Below the pieces are notes generated by a model. That model saw only the letters and a list, made by a program, of their open reading frames with translations, made no database searches and was not told where the DNA came from. The position numbers were made by a program, and so were the translations under genes. 64,000 nt of DNA from assembly GCF_032391395.1 (NCBI RefSeq), contig NZ_CP135916.1, positions 3,520,901-3,584,900 on the forward strand, in the 5' to 3' direction. This DNA comes from Sphingomonas sp. Y38-1Y (GTDB taxonomy: Bacteria; Pseudomonadota; Alphaproteobacteria; Sphingomonadales; Sphingomonadaceae). Positions 58,991 through 64,000 of the stretch are shown one piece after another (within the stretch, counting starts at the first letter, position 1; every line of letters begins with the position of its first letter).

Positions 58991-59998
58991 TTAGGCGGCA
59001 AGCGCGGTGGGGGTGGGCTCGCCGATCAGGCGCTTGAGCATTTCCTGCTGGCGGCGGACCTGCTCGACCGAGTTCGGCTCCTCGAAGTCCTCGACCCAGC
59101 GATTGCCCTCATACTCCGAGCAGATGTAGCCGTCATAGCCGCCCTGCTTGAGCACCTGGACGATCTGGTCGTACGGGATCGACGGCTCGTAGAGGTCCGC
59201 GTCCATCTCGTAGAACTTGCCGTGAATGTTGTGGATGCGCGGCATGTAGTCGAGCATGCGCTTGGGCTCGAACGCGGCATTGTGGCGCAGCGTCTCGGCC
59301 ATGGCGAGCGCCGGCCCCTGCCCGCCCATCTCGCGCACGTTGAGGATGACGTATTCGCTGAGAACGCGATCCTCGTACGCTTTGACGATATAGTCGGCGA
59401 TGTTCTTGGGCACACCGATCCGCTCGAACTTGGCCTTCCAGACGCGCGGGAACTGGAACAGGAACATGCCCATGTCGGGCAGGAAGCCGAGCGCGTCGGA
59501 GCCCGACTTCTCGAAGGCTTCGGCATGGCGGACGATCCACGGATGGTCGAAGTGCAGCGGCGCGTGCACCTCGATCAGGATCTTGATGCCCTTTTCCTCG
59601 GCATAAGGCGCCGCGGCCACCAGCACTTCCGGCGCGATCGAGACGAGGGCGCGGATGTACTTCACGCCCAGCAGCGCGCCGAAATCGATGTCCTTTCTGA
59701 CGCTCGCGACCTGCTCCTCGAGCGGCATCTCGCGGCCCTTGTAGCGCTTGTAGTCGAGCATGAAGTCGTGCGCGACGGGAACGCAGTCATATTGCTTGAT
59801 GAGGCGGTGCCATTCCTCGACCTTGGCTTGGTCGACGCCGACCTCTGGCCAGCCCCAGAAGGTCTGCTCGCCGATCACCTCGATCCCGCGCGCGCCGAAC
59901 TCGGCACAGGTACGGATGCAATCCTTCAGGCTCATCTTGCCCGTGAACGTGTCGTTCTGAAAGCTGTAGAGGCTCACGCCCCGCTTGATCTCGGCCAT
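58991..59998 (-). CDS. TIM-barrel isomerase-like protein, predicted C-glycoside deglycosidase alpha subunit
   Basis: A 335-residue sugar phosphate isomerase/epimerase-fold protein. The metal ligands would be Glu143 (LIEVHAP), Asp175 (FLPDMGM), His259 (NIHGKF) and Glu295 or 297 (CSEYEGN). With the DUF6379 protein it matches the two-subunit enzyme that splits the C-C bond of a 3-oxo-C-glycoside. GAGAGG is 6 bp before the ATG at 59998, preferred over the ATG at 60004. An AT-rich palindrome is 132 bp upstream. Confidence 0.85.
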   Translation of the reverse strand: MAEIKRGVSLYSFQNDTFTGKMSLKDCIRTCAEFGARGIEVIGEQTFWGWPEVGVDQAKVEEWHRLIKQYDCVPVAHDFMLDYKRYKGREMPLEEQVASVRKDIDFGALLGVKYIRALVSIAPEVLVAAAPYAEEKGIKILIEVHAPLHFDHPWIVRHAEAFEKSGSDALGFLPDMGMFLFQFPRVWKAKFERIGVPKNIADYIVKAYEDRVLSEYVILNVREMGGQGPALAMAETLRHNAAFEPKRMLDYMPRIHNIHGKFYEMDADLYEPSIPYDQIVQVLKQGGYDGYICSEYEGNRWVEDFEEPNSVEQVRRQQEMLKRLIGEPTPTALAA

Positions 59999-60129
59999 AG
60001 CCATCCTCTCGTCCGATCGCGGCGGTGCCGCAGGGGCGGGACGCCGGTAGCGCTCCCTCACCGAGCATGGCGATCGGCACGGCGGCGGCGCTGACGCGCC
60101 CGACCGCTCGACTCCTCTCCCCATCTCAA

Positions 60130-60148
60130 TTAGAACTTATATTCTATA
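60130..60148. promoter_or_regulatory. AT-rich palindrome, candidate operator B
   Basis: TAGAACTTATATTCTA is a perfect inverted TAGAA/TTCTA pair with a 6-bp spacer, followed by TATC. It shares AGAAC and ATTCTAT with 51149-51167. It lies in the divergent promoter of the deglycosidase-like pair and the DoxX-like gene. Confidence 0.55.
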
Positions 60149-60191
60149 TCGCGCGGCGATGGTCAAGCGCGGAAAGGGTGGAGAGAGGCTG

Positions 60192-60575
60192 ATGGCGATC
60201 GTTCGAACCGCATTGCGCGCGCTGTTGTCGCTGTCGCTGGCGGCGTTCTTCGGCTTCGTCGGATGGATGAAGGCGAGCGCGCCGATGGCGATGCTGGCGC
60301 AGCATGGCGCCTGGACGGTGCGCGTGCCCGAGCCGCTGGGCCGCGTCGTCGGGGTGAGCGAGATCGTCTGCGCGCTGCTGCTGCTCGTCGGCCTCTTGCC
60401 CGGCCGCGCGCGGATCGGTGCGGCGTCGGCGCTGATCCTGATCGCCAACCAGCTCGTCGCCGCCGCGATCCATGCCGGCGTCGGGGAGACCCACGCGCTG
60501 CCCCAGAACGGCGTGCTGATCGCCGCGCTGGGGCTGATCGCCTGGCTCTCGCGACCCTATTTCTCGGTGCGATAG
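60192..60575 (+). CDS. DoxX-like small membrane protein
   Basis: A 127-residue protein with four transmembrane helices, of the DoxX-like family. FFGFVGWMKASAPMAML near the start is typical. Roles of such proteins vary (thiosulphate oxidation in archaea, unknown in bacteria). The ATG at 60192 has GGAGAGAGG before it. Its last 19 bp overlap the convergent ThuA gene. Placement under operator B ties it to the island. Confidence 0.75.
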   Translation: MAIVRTALRALLSLSLAAFFGFVGWMKASAPMAMLAQHGAWTVRVPEPLGRVVGVSEIVCALLLLVGLLPGRARIGAASALILIANQLVAAAIHAGVGETHALPQNGVLIAALGLIAWLSRPYFSVR

Positions 60576-61531
60576 GCCGCAGGGATGTCGAAGCCCGACG
60601 CCTTGTCGAGCGGCGCGATCGTCACCTTGCCCGTCGCGGCCCATTCCGCGCCGCGCGCGACCAGCGTCCGCACACCGTCGAACTGCATCGTGTCGGGCCC
60701 GTGGCCGAGCGTGATCGAGAAGACGCGGCCCTTGCCGTAATCCTGCACCCAGACGACTGGGTTGGCGGCGTTCATGCCCTTCATCTTGGCGACGTTGGCG
60801 GCCTTGTACGCTTCATAGTCGTATTTGGGCCCGGCCTTTTCGGGCACATAGTCGGCCGCATCGTCGAACGCGGTTGCCAGCACCGTCACCTTGGCCGCGG
60901 GGTCGAAGGACATGTTGGTGTATTTGTCCTCCATGAAGCTCCAGATGTACGGACGCAGCCCCGCGGTGATCGGGTGCGCCTGCGTCTCGATCTTGATGCG
61001 GAAGCCGTCGGGGGGCGAGCGGCGGCTTTCGCCCGGCACCATCACCGCGCCCAGCAGCCGCTTGTATTCGGGAATGTCGCGGCCCCAGGTGAAGCTGGAG
61101 TGGAAGGCGACCAGCCCCCCGCCCTGCCGCACATAGTCGTACAGCGCCTTGAACGCCGACGGCGACCAAAGATGCTGTTCCTTGTCGCCATAGTTCCAGC
61201 GGCTGGCATAGTTGAGCAGCACGACGTCGTACTTCTTGAGCATCGCCAGCGTGCCGTCATCGAAATCCTCGGTCACGCGCACGTCGAAGCGGCCGGTGTC
61301 CTTCATCAGCGTGCGAAGCTGGTTGTTCACGCCGGTCCAGTCATGCTCGTAGCTGTTCTGGCCGCTGATGATGAGGACCTTGAGCCGTTCCTCCTTCGGG
61401 TCGACGGGGGTGACGACGCGCTGCACCGTCTCGGGCGGGGCATAGGGCTTGTTGCCGGGCATCGTCGGGATGTCGGCGACGGGCACCTGCTGCGCGGCGG
61501 CAGCAAGCAGGGGCAGGAGCAGCAGCTTCAT
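60557..61531 (-). CDS. Secreted ThuA-domain protein
   Basis: A 324-residue protein with a signal peptide (LLLLPLLAAAAQQ) and one ThuA domain (glutamine amidotransferase-like fold). KVLIISGQNSYEHDW and FHSSFTWGRDIPEYKRLLG are typical. ThuA proteins accompany 3-keto-sugar pathways for trehalose and related glycosides; the reaction is not settled. It is the last gene of the receptor-MFS-ThuA unit. Confidence 0.88.
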   Translation of the reverse strand: MKLLLLPLLAAAAQQVPVADIPTMPGNKPYAPPETVQRVVTPVDPKEERLKVLIISGQNSYEHDWTGVNNQLRTLMKDTGRFDVRVTEDFDDGTLAMLKKYDVVLLNYASRWNYGDKEQHLWSPSAFKALYDYVRQGGGLVAFHSSFTWGRDIPEYKRLLGAVMVPGESRRSPPDGFRIKIETQAHPITAGLRPYIWSFMEDKYTNMSFDPAAKVTVLATAFDDAADYVPEKAGPKYDYEAYKAANVAKMKGMNAANPVVWVQDYGKGRVFSITLGHGPDTMQFDGVRTLVARGAEWAATGKVTIAPLDKASGFDIPAAYRTEK

Positions 61532-61553
61532 CGTCGTTCTCCCAGATTGTGGA

Positions 61554-62891
61554 TCAGGCGGCGGCGAGCACCGGCGCAGGGCGGCGGCCCGCCGGCCACA
61601 TCAGGATGACGCCGGCCTGGAGCGCGAGCAGGACGATCGGCCAGCCATAATAGGACCAGCGGATCGTCGCGCGGGCGGCATCGGTGACGGCGCCGGGAAC
61701 ATAGCCCGCAATGCCAAGCGAATAGGCGATCATCGCCGTCCCCACCGCCATGCCGATCTTGGTCGCCAGGCTGATGCCGGAGGAGAGCAGCCCCTCGTTG
61801 CGGGTTCCGAACTTCGCCTCGTGATAATCGACCGCCTCGGCCGCCATCGTGAAGATGCCGGTGATGGTGATCGAGGTAGCGACCGACGCGGCGAGATAGA
61901 CGGCGATGAAGGCGGGCGGCGACGCCTCGGTCAGCGGCAGCACCGCGAACAGCGCGATCGAGACGAGGATGGCGCCGAAGCAGCCCTTGCGAAGCCCCGT
62001 CCGTGCCAGGATCGGCGGCGCGATGAACGCCGCGAGCAGCAGCATGCCCGAGATCGCGGGCAGCAGCACCGAGATCATCCACGGCCGCCCCAGCACCTCG
62101 ATCGCGAAGAAGGCCGTCAGCGAGATCATCGTGCCGAAGCGGACGAAATAGAGGAGCGTGAAGCCGAAGCAGACGAACCAGGCGCGATTGCGCAGCATCT
62201 GGCCGATCGCCGGCAGCACCGCGAACTGCGGCGAGGCCTTGTCGTCGAACCGCTCCTTGCAGTTCCGGAACAACAGCAAGATCGCGACCATCGACATCCC
62301 GGCGAACAGGGTCGCGGTCGCCAGGAAGCCTCGCTGCTCGTCGCCGCCGCCGAACAGGCCGACCAGCGGCATCGTCGCGGCGGTGCCCAGGATCACCGAC
62401 ACCGACGTGCCGATCGACCGCATCCCCGACAGCTTCAGCCGCTGCTTGGTGTCGAGCGTCATCATCGGGAGGAGCGCGGTATAGGGAATCGACCCCAGCG
62501 ACATCAGGATGCCCAGCGCCTTGAACGTCAGAAACGCATAGATCAGCCGCGTCGTCTCGCTCCCGTCGGGAACGTTGAACAGCAGCACGACGACGATCGC
62601 GTAAGGGACGGCGGTGAACAGGAAATAAGGGCGCGTGCGACCCCAGCGCGACCGCGTCTTGTCGACCGCGATACCGACCAGGATGTCGATCACCGCATCG
62701 AGCAGCCGCGCGGCGAGAAAGATCGTGCCCACTGCGGCGGCGGGCAGCTTCGCGACATTGGTATAGTAATAAAGGAGGAACGCCCCCGCCATGTTGTAGG
62801 CAAGGCTGTAGCCGAAATCGCCGAACCCGTAGCTCAGCCGCTCGGTCAGGCTCAGCCGAGCGGCAGGCGCGGGGTCAGAGGCTTCGGCCAT
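61554..62891 (-). CDS. GPH-type MFS sugar transporter
   Basis: A 445-residue MelB-like carrier with about twelve transmembrane helices. YGFGDFGYSLAYNMAGAFLL, LLDAVIDILVGIAVDKT and WGRTRPYFLF are family features. It is 22 bp from the ThuA gene and downstream of the TonB receptor, so outer- and inner-membrane transport of the same substrate is likely. It is distinct from the carrier at 52498-53946. Confidence 0.9.
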   Translation of the reverse strand: MAEASDPAPAARLSLTERLSYGFGDFGYSLAYNMAGAFLLYYYTNVAKLPAAAVGTIFLAARLLDAVIDILVGIAVDKTRSRWGRTRPYFLFTAVPYAIVVVLLFNVPDGSETTRLIYAFLTFKALGILMSLGSIPYTALLPMMTLDTKQRLKLSGMRSIGTSVSVILGTAATMPLVGLFGGGDEQRGFLATATLFAGMSMVAILLLFRNCKERFDDKASPQFAVLPAIGQMLRNRAWFVCFGFTLLYFVRFGTMISLTAFFAIEVLGRPWMISVLLPAISGMLLLAAFIAPPILARTGLRKGCFGAILVSIALFAVLPLTEASPPAFIAVYLAASVATSITITGIFTMAAEAVDYHEAKFGTRNEGLLSSGISLATKIGMAVGTAMIAYSLGIAGYVPGAVTDAARATIRWSYYGWPIVLLALQAGVILMWPAGRRPAPVLAAA

Positions 62892-62913
62892 GGCTGTTCA
62901 TCCTTCCCGAGAC

Positions 62914-62951
62914 AAAAAATGGGGCGCCGCAAGGATCTCGCGGCGCCCCAG
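62914..62951 (-). terminator. Rho-independent terminator after the receptor gene
   Basis: On the minus strand GGGGCGCCGC and its complement GCGGCGCCCC (loop GAGATCCTT) are followed by ATTTTTT. It is 8 bp after the receptor stop and 22 bp before the MFS start. Confidence 0.9.
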
Positions 62952-62958
62952 GACGGGA

Positions 62959-64000
62959 TCAGAAATTGACGGTAACGCGGCCGCCGTAGGTGCGCGGCGC
63001 GCCGAAGGTCCAGTTGTAGATGTCGTCCGGGCCCGCCGCGGTGTAGCCGGCGAAGCCGAGCGGCTGCGCGTCCTCCAGGTTGCGGACAAACGCCTGGATG
63101 CTGAACTTCTCGTTCGCCGGGCGATAGATCAGCGTCAGGTCGGTCTGGGTGAAGCCGCGCTGGCGGCTGTCGTTCCAGTTGAAGATGTCGAGGAAATAGT
63201 CGCTCTTGAAGCGCGAGAAGGCGCTCGCGGTGATCGTCCCGGCATTGCCCAGCTCGAACACATGGTCGTAGCCGAGCGTGATGATGACATCCGGGCTCTG
63301 CGGCAGCTTGTTGCCCGACAGGTTGGGCTGCGTCACCGTGTTGGGATCGTTGTCGAGATCGCCGACCGAGGTCGCGCTGCCACCCACGTCGAACACCGGA
63401 TAGGCGGCGAGCAGGTCGTCATACTTGGCATTGAGGTAGTTGAAGGTCGCGCTGAAGGTGTCGTTGCGCGACAGCTTGAAATTGCCCTCGACCTCGATGC
63501 CCCAGATCGTCGCCTTGCCGGCGTTGAAGATCTGGCCGCCGACCGCCGGGTTGAGCAGCACCGACGCCTGCAGATCCTTGTAGTCGTAGTAGAAGGCCGA
63601 GGTGTTGATCTGGTGCGGACCGACGCCGAACTTGCCGCCGATTTCATAGGCGGTGTTGCTCTCCGGATCATAGGAGCCGACGCTGTCGAAACCGCCCGCC
63701 TTGTAGCCGGTCGAGACCTTGCCGTAGATCAGCGTGTCGCGATTGGGCTTGTAGTTCAGGCCGGCGAGCCACGTCACCTTGTCGCCCTGAGCCTCGGGCG
63801 TGATGATCGACGGTGCCGGACGAACCGTCGTCTGGTCGACGCGGCCCGAGTTGAACACGAAGCCATAATTGCCGAACACGCCGGTGCGGTCGTCATTGGT
63901 ATAGCGCAGGCCGCCAACCGCGGTCAGCGTCTCGGTCAACGGCACGTCGACCTGGCCGAACACGGCGTAGCTCTTGATCTCGCTGGCGCGCGTGAAGAAG
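62959..64000 (-). CDS. TonB-dependent receptor, C-terminal part (5' end outside)
   Basis: About 347 residues of the beta-barrel of a receptor whose start lies beyond the window. The frame is open to the last base. The final GGRVTVNF ends in Phe. Barrel strands such as ETLTAVGGLRYTNDDRTGVFG and GKVSTGYKAGGFDS are typical of sphingomonad receptors. Followed by a terminator, then MFS and ThuA genes. The ligand is probably the glycoside used by the island. Confidence 0.92.
   Translation of the reverse strand, partial: FFTRASEIKSYAVFGQVDVPLTETLTAVGGLRYTNDDRTGVFGNYGFVFNSGRVDQTTVRPAPSIITPEAQGDKVTWLAGLNYKPNRDTLIYGKVSTGYKAGGFDSVGSYDPESNTAYEIGGKFGVGPHQINTSAFYYDYKDLQASVLLNPAVGGQIFNAGKATIWGIEVEGNFKLSRNDTFSATFNYLNAKYDDLLAAYPVFDVGGSATSVGDLDNDPNTVTQPNLSGNKLPQSPDVIITLGYDHVFELGNAGTITASAFSRFKSDYFLDIFNWNDSRQRGFTQTDLTLIYRPANEKFSIQAFVRNLEDAQPLGFAGYTAAGPDDIYNWTFGAPRTYGGRVTVNF

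Noticed and set aside
56756..60094. Plus-strand open frame of 1112 codons
   Set aside because: It is antisense to GH3, DUF6379 and the TIM-barrel gene, all with clear motifs. Long antisense frames are expected with this codon bias.

Overview
The window reads as a chromosomal segment of a high-GC alphaproteobacterium of the order Sphingomonadales, most likely Sphingomonas or a close relative. The support is indirect: an aa3 oxidase cluster in the order ctaC-ctaD-ctaB-coxF-ctaG-ctaE-DUF983-SURF1, many TonB-dependent receptors, very frequent ATGA/GTGA start-stop overlaps, and dense palindromic intergenic repeats of the kind common in sphingomonads. No stretch longer than about 300 bp lacks a gene. 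The longer gaps are filled by repeats.

Layout. 1-9 kb: an extensin-like lipoprotein, a DUF985 cupin, and a minus-strand leucine/isovalerate catabolic operon (isovaleryl-CoA dehydrogenase, methylcrotonyl-CoA carboxylase beta and alpha, a MaoC hydratase and a CitE-like lyase) with a divergent LysR regulator. A DUF559 endonuclease-like ORF sits inside a split 133-bp repeat within this operon. 9-14 kb: pterin carbinolamine dehydratase, a zincin-like metallopeptidase, CcmAB, an RNA methyltransferase-like protein and ThrC. 14-21 kb: cytochrome c oxidase structural and assembly genes. 21-24.6 kb: pyrE-pdxJ-(133-bp repeat)-acpS-lepB-maiA. 24.5-30 kb: a surface-glycan or glycolipid-type cluster of glycosyltransferases, a membrane protein and a DUF2141 protein. 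30-35.4 kb: a PhoD phosphatase, a TonB-dependent receptor and a MetE-like protein. 35.5-40.3 kb: a MacAB-TolC-type tripartite exporter. 40.4-43.2 kb: acetyl-CoA synthetase and a ZIP transporter. 43.4-48.7 kb: the rpmH-rnpA-yidD-yidC-engB cluster, comM, a DUF805 protein and tRNA-Leu(CAA).

48.8-64 kb is the most interesting part, a catabolic island for oxidised glycosides. It encodes a GMC flavoprotein with a Tat-exported gluconate-dehydrogenase-subunit-3 partner (predicted glucoside 3-dehydrogenase), a Gfo/Idh/MocA oxidoreductase, two TIM-barrel sugar isomerase/epimerase proteins, a DUF6379-type small beta-sandwich protein, a GH3 enzyme with a PA14 insert, a ThuA protein, two GPH-type MFS carriers and a TonB-dependent receptor that runs off the window. 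The adjacent TIM-barrel and DUF6379 genes match the alpha/beta architecture of C-glycoside deglycosidases, which cleave the C-C bond of 3-oxo-C-glycosides. The working model is uptake by the receptor, C3 oxidation, and cleavage as a 3-keto intermediate, with GH3 and ThuA handling O-linked or released sugars. Two AT-rich palindromes of the same design lie in the two divergent promoters of this island, 9 kb apart, and suggest one regulon.

All calls come from reading the sequence and recalled family knowledge. No database search was run.
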